A DNA stretch of 64,000 bases from Lampris incognitus (lineage: Eukaryota; Chordata; Actinopteri; Lampriformes; Lampridae), in the NCBI RefSeq assembly GCF_029633865.1, contig NC_079214.1, forward strand, positions 31,762,957 to 31,826,956, read 5' to 3'. Below, in pieces: positions 23,076 to 34,843 of this stretch. Within the stretch, counting starts at the first letter, position 1, and every line of letters begins with the position of its first letter. A program made the position numbers and the translations under genes. A model generated the notes under the pieces. The model saw nothing but the letters and a program-made list of their open reading frames with translations. It had not been told where the DNA came from and did no database searches.

Positions 23076-24712
23076 CAGTGCATCCGGAAAGTATTCACAC
23101 CCCTTCACTTTCCCCACATTTTTTTATGTTACAGCCTTATTCCAAAAGGGATTAAATTCCTTTTTTTCTCATCAATCTACACACAATACCCCATAATGAC
23201 AAAGTGAAAAAAGTTTTGTAGAAATTTTTGCAAATTTATTAAAAATAAAAAACTGAAATATTGCATGTACGTAAGTATTCACACCCTTTCCTGTGATGCT
23301 CAAAATTGAGCTCAGGTTCATCCTGTTTCCACTGATCATCCTTGAGATGTTTCTACATCTTGATTGGAGTCCATCCGTAGTAAATTCAATTGATTGGACA
23401 TGATTTGGAAAGGCACACACCTGTCTATATAAGGTCCCACAGTTGACAGTGCATGTCAGAGCAGAAACCAAGCCATGAAGTCAAAGGAATTGTCTGTGGA
23501 CCTCCAAGACAGGATTGTATCGAGGCACAGATCTGGGGAAGGGTACAAAAAAATTTATACAGCTTTGAAGGTCCCGAAGAGCACAGTGGTCTCCATCATT
23601 CGTAAATGGAAGAAGTTTGGATCCACCAGGACTCTTCCTAGAGCTGGCCGCCCAGCCAAACTGAGCAATCGGGGGAGAAGGGCCTTGGTCAGGGAGGTGA
23701 CCAAGAACCCGATGGTCACTCTGACAGAGCTCCAGCATTCCTCTGTGGAGATGGGAGAACCTTCCAGAAGGATAACCATCTCTGCAGCACTCCACCAATC
23801 AGGCCTTTATGGTAGAGTGGCCAGACGGAAGCCTCTTCTCAGTAAAAGGCACATGACAGCCCGCTTGGAGTTTGCCAGAAAGCACCTAAAGGACTCTCAG
23901 ACCATGAGAAACAAGATTCTCTGGTCTGATGAAACCAAGATTGAACTCTTTGGCCTGAATGCCAAACGTCACGTCTGGAGGAAACCAGGCACCTCTCATC
24001 ACCTTGCTAATACCATCCCTACAGTGAAGCATGATGGTGGCAGCATCATGCTGTGGGGATGTTCTTCAGCGGCAGGAACTGGGAGACTAGTCAGGATCGA
24101 GGGAAAGATGAATGGAGCAAAGTACAGAGAGATCCTTGATGAAAACCTGCTCCAGAGCGCTCAGGACCTCAGACTGGGGCGAAGGTTTACCTTTCAACAC
24201 GACAACGACCCTAAGCACACAGCCAAGACAACGAAGGAGTGGCTTCGGGACAAGTCTGTGTATGTCCTTGAGTGGCCCAGCCCAGAGCCCAGGCTTGAAC
24301 CCCATCGAACATCTCTGGAAAGACCTGAAAATAGCTGTGCAGCGACGCTCCCCATCTAACCTTACAGAGCTCGAGAGGATCTGCAGAGAAGAATGGGAGA
24401 AATACCCCAAATATAGGTGTGCCAAGCTTGTAGCTTCATACCCAAGAAGAGGTGAAGCTGTAATCACTGCCAAGGGTGCCTCAACCAAGTACTGAGTAAA
24501 GGGTGTGAATACTTATGTACATGAAATATTTCAGTTTTTTATTTTTAATACATTTGCAAAAATTTCTACAAAAGCTTTTTCACTTTGTCATTATGGGGTA
24601 TTGTGTGTAGATTGATGAGGAAAAAAAGGAATTTAATCCATTTTGGAATAAGGCTGTAACATAACAAAATGTGGGGAAAGTGAAGGGGTGTGAATACTTT
24701 CCGGATGCACTG
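23076..24712 (+). mobile_element. Tc1-like transposon, second family, full length
   Basis: Inverted repeats CAGTGCATCCGGAAAGTATT (left) and its complement at the right end, with inner TTACAGCCTTATTCCAAAA, over 150 bp each; TA at 23074-23075 and 24713-24714. It lies only six bases after the previous Tc1. Confidence 0.95.
23475..24495 (+). pseudogene. Tc1 transposase with a single frameshift near the catalytic Glu
   Basis: The reading frame from ATG 23475 runs 294 codons through the helix-turn-helix region (SRHRSGEGYKKIYTALKV, GRPAKL), LWSDETKIELFG and QHDNDPKHTAK. Near 24280 it shifts; the other frame then reads SPGLNPIEHLW and continues to GASTKY with TGA at 24493-24495. One indel in the GGCCCAGCCCAGAGCC run explains this. 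The second frame also shows SPG in place of the usual SPD. Otherwise the protein would be full length, so the break looks recent. Confidence 0.92.
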
Positions 24713-25267
24713 TATATACATAAAATACCCCCAATATTTTAAAAACATTCATACTGCATTGCTTCCGGTATCAGATTGAACAATATCTCCGAAAGGGGCT
24801 TTGTTGATGGCGGTCTTCTCCCATGTTTACCTCTAACTGAAATCTATGTGCTGCGACGTATTGAGAACCATATTCTGGTCCTCATATGGCTCATAACTTT
24901 TGCTTACTCCTCACTGCGTTTCTTCGATAGGAGTTCTGCCAGTTGCTTATGGTACTTAGTAGCTTGAGGACCCCATCCGCCAAAGGTGCTATATACGGCG
25001 TTGTGATTATGCAATGCACTACAACAATTGGTAAGCGAATAAAACATTTATGTGAATGTATTCATAAATGAAAATAGAACTACCAAGCATGCGCTCTTGG
25101 TCATGCTACTGAAACGGAGAAAGAAAGAGGGATAATAATGAGGTTTATTAGCTACTTTTCAAAAATGTAAGGAAGCAGGGAATGTGTGGTGTGTTTATGT
25201 GTTCATGCATGCTGCCTGCAGTCAGTGACAGTCGCTCAATCACAACTCACTACCACCCAGGGGTATA
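24713..25267 (+). other. Intergenic stretch, nothing recognised
   Basis: Short ORFs only. A phrase GGCGTTGTGATTAT near 25000 also occurs near 20990, so some of this may be mobile DNA split by the Tc1 pair. Confidence 0.4.
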
Positions 25268-25271
25268 ATAT

Positions 25272-25758
25272 TGTGGTGAGATTACATGGAGAATGAGGGG
25301 CAGAATCTCTTGATTGCAACTCCCACGTCTCATACACCGCATGACTCTGGGAGTGTTGTTTAATTTGAACACACTGTCAGAACTGAACATAACCGATGGG
25401 AAAGGAGGAGGCAAGACGCATTAGTTTGAATGGCAGCTCCTGTGTCCCATACACCACATGATCCCAGTAGTGGTCCTTTATTCTGCCCCTCCCCAATGGT
25501 TGCTGAACAATGGCTTCCCCTAACAAGATGACTCTGGAACATATCAATCTTAGTCATGGTCCTACAGTCAGTCAGCAAAATAGTTATCTACCCAGTCCAA
25601 ATTGAACCCCCAAACAAACAATACAACGATAATCAAAACATGAACACAACATTAATAAAACCAGGATCTGAACATGAACACAACAGTCCCATAATCCCTT
25701 GCACTTCCCCAGCACATACCCATCATCAGTACAGCGACCGCCCTCCCAGGTCGCTACA
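25272..25758 (-). repeat. 3' LTR of the deleted gypsy element
   Basis: 487 bp; lacks a segment of about 70 bp present in the other LTR (around 27990-28065, TTCTGGTTTAATGGCG). Confidence 0.88.
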
Positions 25759-25916
25759 TAGCCCCTATCTGAGGGGTCAGTTGTTCTCGACGACCCCATC
25801 ACCCAAAGACATAGTTCCTCAAATGTCCAGGGAGCTGTCATTGACGAACATGTCACCTGGGGCTTAAAGGAAGCGCAACTGGAGGAAACGCACACTGATC
25901 GGCACATGGGGTGCTG

Positions 25917-27000
25917 TCACCCCCTGGCTCCCACAACAGGCAGAGCAAGGGGGCGGTATGGAGCGAGTCTGTCCTGGTGCAGCACCACCATGCGCCCCTG
26001 GCCGGGCATGCGCACCTGGTACATCACCTCAGACAGCCAGCCCAGGACCTCTCCGGGCCCCTGCCAGTGGCTGCGAAGCTTGAGGGAAATCCCCTTCTTG
26101 CAAATGGGACAATACTCCCATACCTTGTCCCATACCATACCTCGCACAAAGTCTTGCCCAAGGCACCGGGTGTAATAGACCCTCTTCTGCCATACCCCGG
26201 AGTTGACTTGGACCCAGCGGGTGTATTCATGGGCCACTTGCAGGTGATCCCTCAGTCTCCGGAGGTAGTCCATCTCTTTACCCCCGGCAATCTCAGGCTC
26301 AGGCGGGGTCCCAGACACCAAGTCCACCAGTGTCCAGTGTTCCCGCCCAAACATGAGGGCATTGGACATGCACTGACTGGACTCCTGGACAGCAGCAGTC
26401 TGGTAGGACCAGAGAACCAAGGGCAGGTGGCAGTCCCAGTCCCGCTGGTGTTGGCTGGTGAGGATAGCAAGTTGAGTGGCCAGGGTATGGTTGAACCACT
26501 CCATCAGCCCGTCACTTTGATGATGGAGTGGTGTTGTTCTCATCTTCTTCACCCCCAACTGCTGGCAGACCTCACTGAAGACCTGAGACTCAAAGTTCTG
26601 TCCCCCAGTCGCTGTGGAGCTTGGCAGGAATGCCAAAGTGGGCGAACATCTCTTCCACCAGCCTCTCTGCTGTTGTGGTGGTGCTCTGAGCCGGCACCGC
26701 ATACACCTCTGGACACTTTGTGAAGTAGTCCATACCCACGAGAATGTAGCGGTTGCCAGAGTCAATGATGGGAAAAGGCCCAAGGATGTCCACCCCTACT
26801 TGCTCCATTGCGGCCCCCACCAAGTATCGCTGCAGTGGGGCGTGCAGCTCCACGTCTGGTCGACAGCTAGGACGGTAGAACCGCCCTCGGAGGTGGTGGA
26901 GGGTCTTGGCATTCCCCTAATGCCCTGCCCCCACTGAGCCATAGACCATCTGGCGAACCTGGGGATGGAACACACGGGACATCAATAGTTGCAAGAGGAC
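25917..27000 (-). pseudogene. gypsy integrase, frameshifted remnant
   Basis: The minus-strand frame 26853-26590 holds the start of the core (VGVDILGPFPII, MDYFTKCPEVYA, HSDWGTE). The core continues in another frame from about 26610 (FSEVCQQLGVKKMRTTPLHH, GLMEWFNHTL, YQTAAVQESS), ending in the C-terminal domain at 25917. The D, D and E positions of the core can be placed, but the two halves are out of frame. An upstream degraded zinc-finger region extends to about 27000. No protein is expected. Confidence 0.85.
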
Positions 27001-27020
27001 ACTCCCTCGTCCGGGAGCTT

Positions 27021-27290
27021 GCCACCTTTTTTTTCCTTTTTTTTTTTAATTGTTTATAGTTTTTCCTTTTATTTAAACAACAATCCAGTTTGGACATTTC
27101 AATTCTTCAATTGTATCTCCATCTCCTTTTGAGAGGAAATTCATATCGATCAATCTAATCATGCAGAATTCTCTCTGCAGGTTAAGTAATTCCATTCCAT
27201 AAGGTTCCATTGCTAGACAAAGGAAAGATGCACGATTTTCCTCTCATTTTAGGATCTTTCCGTGATGTGCACTCTCTTAGGAGCATTCCA
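27021..27290 (-). other. Unassigned filler inside the deleted gypsy element
   Basis: T-rich and AT-rich sequence that does not resemble pol. It may mark the deletion junction or a later insertion. Confidence 0.4.
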
Positions 27291-27294
27291 TAAT

Positions 27295-27580
27295 GTGCGC
27301 TCCCCGGCGCTGGTCCTCCTGGCCTCTAGGGGGCGATCGTGATGGCGAGCAGTGTACGCTCCCCGGCACTGGTCCTCCTGGCCTCTAGGAGGTGATCGGT
27401 AGTGACGGGCAGTGTAGAATCCGCGGGTCTGGTCCTCCTGGTCCCTAGGGGATGATCAGTAGCGCTGGGCAGCGTGCGCTCCCCAGCGCTGGCCCTCCTG
27501 GCCCCTAGGGGGCATCGGTGGCAGCGGGTAGCGTTCGCTCCCCATTGCTGGTCCTCCTGGCCTCAAAGGGCCACGGTGCA
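27295..27580 (+). repeat. Minisatellite, about five units of about 60 bp
   Basis: The units share CTGGTCCTCCTGGCC followed by a CTAGGGGG-like stretch and start near 27295, 27353, 27412, 27473 and 27533. Units differ from each other by several bases. The array sits in the gag position of the gypsy element. Confidence 0.85.
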
Positions 27581-27738
27581 CTGGAACCATCAGGTTGTGC
27601 TGGAAGACTTCCATCTCTGGCGGGCTCCGTCTTTTGCCAATCAAGGTTTTCCAAGCGCCAACGGGTCTGTTTGATGTCCCACTCCAGTATCCGGATCTAC
27701 CTCTCCAGTTTTTAGCTCAATTCCACTTCTGACACCAA

Positions 27739-28291
27739 TGTGGTGAGTTTGCGTGGAAAACGAGAGGCAGAGATCTCTTTCGATCAAAACTCCCATGTCC
27801 CATACACCGCACGACCCCAGGAGTGCTGTTTCATTTAAACACACTGTCAGAACTGAACAGAGCTGATGGGGAAGGAGGTGGTAACGGGCAAAGATTTAGT
27901 TTGAATGGCAGCTCCTGTGTCCCATACACGGAACGACCCCGGTAGCGTCGTGCTTTACACTGCCCTTCCCCAATGGTTGCCGAACAATCTTCTTCTGGTT
28001 TAATGGCGAATTGCAACCAGATGGAGCATTATCGCCACCTGCTGTTGCATTAAAGACTCGGCTTCCCCTAACGAGGTCACTTTGGAACACGTCAGTCTTA
28101 GTCATGACCGTCATTCAGTAAAATGGTTGTCTACCCAGTCCGAGTCAAACCCTCAAACAAACAATACATCAAAACATGAACACATTAATAAAACAAGGAT
28201 CTGAACATGAACGTAACAATCCCATAATCCCTTGCACTTCCCCAGCGCATAGCCGTCATCCGTCCAGCGACTGCCCTCCCCGGTTGCTACA
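27739..28291 (-). repeat. 5' LTR of the deleted gypsy element
   Basis: 553 bp; shares blocks such as AATGGCAGCTCCTGTGTCCC with 25272-25758 but with many substitutions, so the insertion is old. Confidence 0.88.
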
Positions 28292-28295
28292 ATAT

Positions 28296-30360
28296 ATTCA
28301 AGCAGAAATTGTATCGTGGGTATGTTGTTATTTATTGCTTTAAAGAAATAGCTAGATTTTGAGCACTCCACCATGAACTTGAAAAGTCCTACAAATAGGG
28401 ACCCAGCAAAACCCAAAATGCCCTTAGAATGCTCCATCTGACATCAGCTGCAAACAGTTGGTTTCCCTCTCCACCAAAGGAAGCTTTGCTAGATGATGGG
28501 GGATAAAGGTATCAATTTTTCACTTGTTAATACAAACTGTCCATCACATCCTAACAGTTTTAGGGGACAAAATGTTAATAAATAGTGGTGACAATTTATC
28601 TGTCAAGTCTCATTAGATGTTATTTTGCTATTCAAAAAGCATCTACTATTTATAGGTAGGCTTTTTTTTTTACATTTCTAGATAAAGGTTTACATTTTGT
28701 GCAGTTGGAAGTACATTGTCAAATATTTATAGCAATATCCCAATCATCTGTTAACTTTCTTACAAGTGTTTTAAATGTAAGAAGAAAGCATTCCCCAGAC
28801 TGTGTATGCAATCATTTTTGTTGTTGTGATAGCCAGCTTTCAGCAAAGGACGTTTTTTTTATAGTAGCTTTGATTTTGTAGCAATTTGTTCCACCTTCAA
28901 CTTTTTGCATGCCAAATATTTTGGATATATTTCTTCAGATTGTGTAAAAAGAAAATACTGTACTGTACACTCAACAAAATGTTCCCTAGGGCTATGTGTC
29001 TGTCATGGTTTGTCAGAATTACTTATTTGAAATATTGCTTTGATAATGTTAAATGCTCTGTATCTGACTATGTTTACTTCTTACAGAAACAATTGGCAAT
29101 TGCATTATGTCTCAATCTATTTTGTAAGCTTCTGACTGTATAAATGTACAGAATATTTTCAATTGCCTTCTTTTGTATTTGTGATCTCCTATAGTTTACC
29201 CTTGGTACTTTGAAACGATCAGTAGGGATTTTAAATTGGCTCATAGACAGATTAAATGATCCCCAAATTTTCAATAGAGACTCATCTTCAAACGGTTGTT
29301 TTTGACTGTAGATTGCAATCTTCAATTTTGATTTCTACATCTTTTTTTTTCTTTTTTTTTTAGAAATGTCCAAACTAGTTGCACTGTCAAGATAGATTTT
29401 GTCAGATTAATCCACACAAAACACAAGAACAGAATAAACAGGAATAGTGATGTCCACTAGGAGGGCAAAAGCTAATAAGACCAGGGTAGTTATCTGATAT
29501 CTAATAACACTAATATCCTAATACATGGCAATTCTAAAGGTTAAATTCAATTGTACTACATGAAGGCAAGTATCCTGACTTTTTATGATTCCATGCTATA
29601 TACTGACCTATTTCAATTTAGGGCAAGATGGGACTCAATCCTATCCTTGCAGGCACTTGAGGAGGCAGAGAGACACATGCATAAATTGACCCACGATGCA
29701 TGTCTTTGGACTGCAGGAGTAACTGAGTATGAAACCTGTGCAGACTCGGAACTCCCTGAAACCATACAAACCACCATGCTGACCGTGCTTTTACATTCAA
29801 AACATGCAGTTGACACCCTTGTTTTGAAATTACTTTCATTGGGTGGAACATTTGAATTCAATATTATAAGTAAACAAAAGATCAGGGGCCATAGCCAAAG
29901 TACTCAGAAGACAGCTCTCATATCAGTATCCTCATTATCCCCTGAATATTTAGATGTGATAATAGTGGTTGTTGGACCAAGCTAAACTAAATAAGCCTAC
30001 TCTTACAAATGATGTCATTTTTGTTGACACTGCCTGCATAGACTGTTTTTTCCAAGTGCAATGTTGCTGGGTTTTACACAGCAGTTAATCTCTGTGTGCG
30101 CTGGAGTTTAGCAAGTAAAGGACGGCACCCTGGTTAGCATGTTTATTCACCCAGGGGGACTGAATCGTCCAGTCTTGAGCAACTGGGTCTATATCAGGTA
30201 TATGAGATGGCAGCAAGGATATAGAGCCTCAAAACTCTTCGTAGTTGGTAGCTGAGGTATCACAAGGGCAGGGAGTCATATGTCAAATATGACCCTTAGA
30301 TAGAGAGGCCATGATGCTGCCCTCAAATGATCTTATTTAACACGTGACGTGGAACCTTCA
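28296..30360 (+). other. Intergenic stretch, AT-rich, no gene recognised
   Basis: Around 29620-29770 a degraded repeat with GCATGTCTTTGGACTGCAGG resembles the tail of the S1-type fish repeat in reverse. A 144-codon ORF at 29551-29985 overlaps it and has no family resemblance, so it is not called a gene. Confidence 0.45.
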
Positions 30361-30363
30361 CGT

Positions 30364-30444
<81 letters not shown>
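30361..30444 (+). repeat. (GT)n microsatellite, about 40 units
   Basis: Uninterrupted TG run starting after CACGTTGTTT. Confidence 0.97.
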
Positions 30445-30447
<3 letters not shown>

Positions 30448-30689
30448 GCAATGTAATCTGAAGACCGGGATGTATGCTGGATAACTGAGTTGATGTGTGA
30501 TGTATAATATTACAGTCTTACGTCCTCAGCAGGGATAGAAATGACCAACCCATTTCTGTTTTTGCGTGTGTACATGTGAGTGTATGGCACCTGAGGCAGC
30601 AGTAGTGTTCAGAGACTCTGGACCCTCTCAGGTTTCTACCAAGCACTCTTTTCCCAGAACACGCTTGCTGGTAAAATTAGTCCTAAAAC

Positions 30690-31184
30690 ATTCACTATAT
30701 AGACTGTTGAACCACCTACTACCCATACTAGCAGTCTGACAAACTGACCGAGTGGAATTATACAAGATTCTTCACATTTTGCAACCATTTGGCGTACCTC
30801 CTAGTGTCATTCTGAAGATATTTTATGAAAGCATCCTGTAGAAACACATTCAGAGAAACACAACATCACAAACAACACAAGCGAGCGAGCTATTCACAAG
30901 GCTTAAGAACGTCTCAGGGGACTATACTGAAGAACTTTACTTCTGACGTGTCTGGAGCATTTCTTCTCAAGGACTTACAGAAGGTGTTCAGTAGAACTTT
31001 TCAGACAACATCCTAGAACCATTTGCCCGGACAGCTCAGACGGATTACAACGGGTCTACTCCAGAAGCTACTGGAGGTGGCATGGAATCGCTTCAGAAGA
31101 CCATCTTGCATTGACAAGATGTACTGAGATCTGTAGTCCTTTCAAGAACAACTCTCAGGTTTGTGGACGGTGTGGTATGGAACT
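30690..31184 (+). promoter_or_regulatory. lpin1: Candidate upstream promoter and 5' UTR for lpin1
   Basis: A TATA-like ACTATATAGACT lies at about 30694. The stretch that follows is less repetitive than its surroundings and leads into an open frame with a good donor at 31260. No independent evidence of transcription; inference only. Confidence 0.3.
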
Positions 31185-31259
31185 ATGACCCAGGTGGAGC
31201 AGCATCAAGACTTCAGCAGCTATTGTGAGGATGACAGCCCCAATGACACCTGGTCCTGG
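31185..31259 (+). CDS. lpin1: Candidate alternative 5' coding exon of lpin1
   Basis: ATG at 31185 opens 25 codons, MTQVEQHQDFSSYCEDDSPN then DTWSW, ending exactly at a GTAAAA donor (31260). The exon ends in phase 0. The lpin1 exon at 47306 is open upstream of its own ATG back to an AG at 47296 and would add SQT before MNYVGQ. Spliced together, the frame is kept. Mammalian LPIN1 has isoforms with extra residues before MNYVGQ, one of which ends VQT. Alternatively this is a chance ORF. Nothing downstream of it in the same frame resembles another gene. Moderately low confidence. Confidence 0.35.
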
Positions 31260-31343
31260 GTAAAAACCACAAAGCACATATTTTTACTGTACATTAGAAA
31301 GCGAGGCTAGAAATGATTGCACAGGAGCCTTAGAGAAAGAACC

Positions 31344-31430
31344 AGAAAGTTGAATCGGTTCATCTGGACACAGCGTTTATGAGGAGAATGGGCATAAACA
31401 TTTTGTCCAGATGGATTGGTTCAACTTTCT
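31344..31430. repeat. Inverted repeat related to the Penelope-like terminus
   Basis: Arms of 37 bases at 31344-31380 and 31394-31430 with AGAAAGTTGAA at the outer ends and TTCATCTGGA/CCATCTGGA inside; about 80% complementary. The arm sequence resembles 16434-16470, the end of the Penelope-like element. Confidence 0.7.
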
Positions 31431-33814
31431 AGTATTTCCTTACCTGGATTATTGAGCATGCATCAAGACACTTAGAGGAAGAAGAGAACAAAAAAAAAAC
31501 CAACAACACGTGAACGATACATCTGCCCTTCTTTTTTTTTTAAATGGAAAATTTAGAAAAATACTGTCTACCTGTTATCATATTCAGAATGGCTGGTAAA
31601 GTTTTGAAAATCATTTCCACAAGGGTCAAATATAGTAAGAATGTAATTTACAAGGATGGTAATTTGAGACAACTAAAGTGTTGCATCCAGTTTCAGTCTC
31701 TCAAGAAAAGCTTCTAGTATCCTGTGTCACTGGTTGATGGTTCTTTCATACAGTGGACAGTTAGCCAAGCAATCTGAGCAGTAAAAGTTATTAATTTCCA
31801 TAAAACCTGGTTAGCTATGTCTTTATGCATGCTGAACGCTTTGCAGTTGGGTAACCAGGAAGCCTATTGGTGATCCTTCTTGTTTTCTCCTGTTTCATTT
31901 GATCTCTATTACACATCTCTTTCAAAATAATGGGTGTGTGGTGAGATTAAAGGTGTGTGAGTGGTAACAGTTGTATAAACGCTATACTACCCTTGAGGAA
32001 GCTCTTTGCATGCATGATTATGATAAAGTGCTGCAGTTGCTGCGAGTGGTTTTATCTGACTGACATAATCACATAAACATGCCCTCCCAGATATCATAGG
32101 TATGATCATGTTTTCAAGAAAGCCCCGAGGAACAGCCTGATCTAGGAGACACCTATATCATTCTCAATGAGTCTTACCTGAAGCCTCTGGCTCTTCTGCC
32201 AAAGGCAACACTGATTATGTGAACGAGCCTGGGTATTATTATCCTAAAGGCAACAGTATCCACAGATCCCTTCATCAAATGTATGTTTTCATTAAATCTG
32301 TTACCTCGTTTTCTACCTTGCCCACTTGGTATCTGCATGTCTATCCATCCTGAAAGAGGGATCCTCTTCCTTTCGATACTCTGTGTTTTCACTTTGGGCA
32401 TTCTTTGAGACTACCTGTGACTGAGCGCTATATACAATAAAAACACAACTTTGCATAGCTACGGTATGTGTATCAGTAGGGGTTTGGTGGTGGTTTCCTC
32501 TTCAGAATTTGACAGAACAGTTTGCTACAAACAAAAGTTATGTGTGCGACGTAAGATGTGTGCAAAAACATATTAAAGACGGCTTTTCTGTCTGTAATGT
32601 GGACACTTCAATGCAAAGGATTTGTGTGTGCATGCGTGTGTGCGTGTGGTGTGGTGGTGGTGGGGGGGGGGGTTGGATGAGAGAGTAGAGGTTTGGACTT
32701 GGGTTGTGTCTTTCCCAGAAGAGACGAGCCAGGAACCCTCTGCTTGTTTCCTTAGAAACTCCCTGTAGACATCAAGTGACAGGTTCATGGTGTGTGTGTG
32801 CTTGTGTGAGCGAGAGGGTGAGTGCGTGTGCATGCATTTCTAAGTGAGGAAGTGTAGTTGTGTCTTTTTATCTGATGAATTTGTCCTGTGAAAGGAGGAC
32901 TCCATGCTGTTTGTAAAAGCCAACGCTCAGCACAGAGTCAGCAGTGTGTGATGAGTGTGTGTGTACTGTTTGTGGGCACATATGTGTTTGTGTGTGTGTG
33001 TGGGGGGGGCGTATGAAGAATCACTTTATCAACACTTCCTATCCTCCCTGCAAGAGCTTAAGCCACCAGGGAAACATATTTTTTAACATTGCACCACCTC
33101 TGCCAGCAATATTATATAACACACCATGCGAGGGGCCACCCAGGGTCTGTGTGGGGAGACTGCAGCTCTGCTCATGTCCTGAAGGGTCAGGATTATTTCA
33201 ATGTCAAATAAGAATTGTATCATTTTATTGTGTATGTTTTTTGTGGTTTGCAAGACTATTTTGAGGGAAAGGCTTGCTGATGGAAAATCGTGTGGTTTCA
33301 ACTTTCAACATCACACTGTAATTCAAACTACAAACTCAGTCACTTACTAATTTAACACCAAAAATTGTATTTAGTTCATGGACATTATATGTTCACAGCT
33401 AGTAATCAGAAATTCTTAGTCACAATAGTCACATGCAATACATATGAATTTCGATCTAAATTTACAAATAAAAACAAACAGCATATAAATTGAAATTTGG
33501 AGCCCCAAAATGAATCGGCTTTTTTCCACTTTCTCATTACAAAGAAATACATGTTTGAAATACCATTGTTACCAAATGAAATATGTTAACAAATCATTTT
33601 ACCTTTCAGTCACCTTTATGATCATTGCAAAGCCACCAATCAAATAAAAGATACCGTAACATACAGCTTGTGCATGAACAAAGATAAGCTGTGTGCATGT
33701 AAACTAGCTGGAATATGTAACTCTTATGAAGGTCACACGTCCTTGAAAGTGACAAGAACTCTTAACCATTATGTAAGAGCATCAGAGCCTCATACCACGA
33801 ACCTTAACTCCCCC

Positions 33815-33819
<5 letters not shown>
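31431..33819 (+). other. Sequence upstream of lpin1, no gene recognised
   Basis: It has GT-rich patches at 32620-32830 and 32960-33010. ORFs here are short and low-complexity. Confidence 0.5.

Positions 33820-33821
<2 letters not shown>

Positions 33822-33877
<56 letters not shown>
33822..33877 (+). repeat. (GT)n microsatellite
   Basis: About 28 GT units, followed by a C-run and (CA)n at 33910-33937. Confidence 0.95.
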
Positions 33878-34088
33878 CGTTCGAGTGAGGTTGGGTGCTG
33901 TCCATCCAACCCCCCCCCCCCGACACACACACACACAGCATGCGCTCCTCTTTTTTTAGGACAACCGAAAAGGTATAACGAAATTAGTTCCCTTACATGG
34001 CAGGGGTGACGGGGCAAGCCAGGGCAAAATGTAACCTATTTAGATCATCAGGGGACAATAATTCTTTAGCTATTATAATAACCCATAT

Positions 34089-34136
34089 CGTAGGGTTGCC
34101 AACCGGAATCGTTCCTTATTATTTTAAAACATATAC

Positions 34137-34176
<40 letters not shown>

Positions 34177-34272
34177 TGTAAGGCACATTTGTTATGCCCG
34201 CGCCGCCCCGTCCATCCAACCCCCGTCCCTGTCCCCTGTTCCTTATTTCCATTTCACGAAGCTGGCAACCCT
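34089..34272. mobile_element. hAT-type MITE with 8-bp target duplication
   Basis: ACCCATAT is repeated at 34081-34088 and 34273-34280. Ends carry TAGGGTTGCCAAC and the complementary GCTGGCAACCCT. A (GT)n tract at about 34140-34174 lies within. It has no coding capacity. The 8-bp duplication and TAGGGTTGCC ends suggest hAT. Confidence 0.75.
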
Positions 34273-34299
34273 ACCCATATGACCAGTCCATATCCTGGA

Positions 34300-34745
34300 C
34301 AGAGATAGTTGTAAATCTTAAACGGCGGTTGCTCCGTGCTGTTCTTTAGCTCAGTCTAGTCCACTAGTTCTCACTTTGTCCTTTGAATACCGGGAGCAAG
34401 TTGCAGCAACAAGTGACCGTAATGAACTACCTGGAAGCGCAGCGGTAGTCGGGACACTTTTCAGGGTTGCACAATGCGCCGTGTGTGTCTTGGGTTCCCC
34501 ACACGCGGGGAGGGTTCAGAAGTTCAAATTCATTATGCGGCGCCTCTGGTTGGCTGAGAAAGCCCATCCCACGACGACACCCCCGTCGGCCGAGTGACGA
34601 CTTGGATGCATTCTTGATGCCGGAGTTCCCGCGGGAGCGTACACGTGACTTCCGTCTCTTCTTCTCCCAGTGGGACACGAGGGAAGTCTCCAGGGCAACA
34701 TTCCAACCCCGCTTTATAGCGCACATTTCACTGAGTCGGAGCACC
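34300..34745 (+). promoter_or_regulatory. CpG-rich stretch, possible promoter upstream of lpin1
   Basis: CpG dinucleotides are frequent here compared with the flanks (for example CGGCGCCTC, CCCGTCGGCCGAGTGACGA, CCGGAGTTCCCGCGGGAGCG), and the region lacks recognised repeats. It could be the main lpin1 CpG island, but no splice donor can be assigned with confidence. Several overlapping ORFs here are best explained by GC content. Confidence 0.35.
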
Positions 34746-34750
34746 TGAGC

Positions 34751-34752
<2 letters not shown>

Positions 34753-34842
<90 letters not shown>
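34753..34842 (+). repeat. (GT)n microsatellite, about 44 units
   Basis: Uninterrupted run directly after the CpG-rich stretch. Confidence 0.97.

Positions 34843-34843
<1 letters not shown>

Larger units (their letters stand above)
25272..28291 (-). mobile_element. Ty3/gypsy LTR retrotransposon, internally deleted, with ATAT target duplication
   Basis: LTRs at 25272-25758 and 27739-28291 start TGTGGTGAG and end GCTACA. ATAT is present on both sides (25268-25271, 28292-28295). The primer site beside the right-hand LTR reads TGGTGTCAGAAGTGG on the minus strand. The interior is only about 2 kb and keeps integrase alone; gag, protease and RT are missing. Confidence 0.9.

Noticed and set aside
29551..29985. 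144-codon ORF between greb1 and lpin1
   Set aside because: No domain, no splice or promoter context, and part of it overlaps a decayed fish repeat (TGTCTTTGGACTGCAGG).
34376..34750. Overlapping ORFs of 60-105 codons on both strands in the CpG-rich stretch
   Set aside because: No family resemblance in any frame; expected from GC-rich sequence. Kept only as a candidate promoter.
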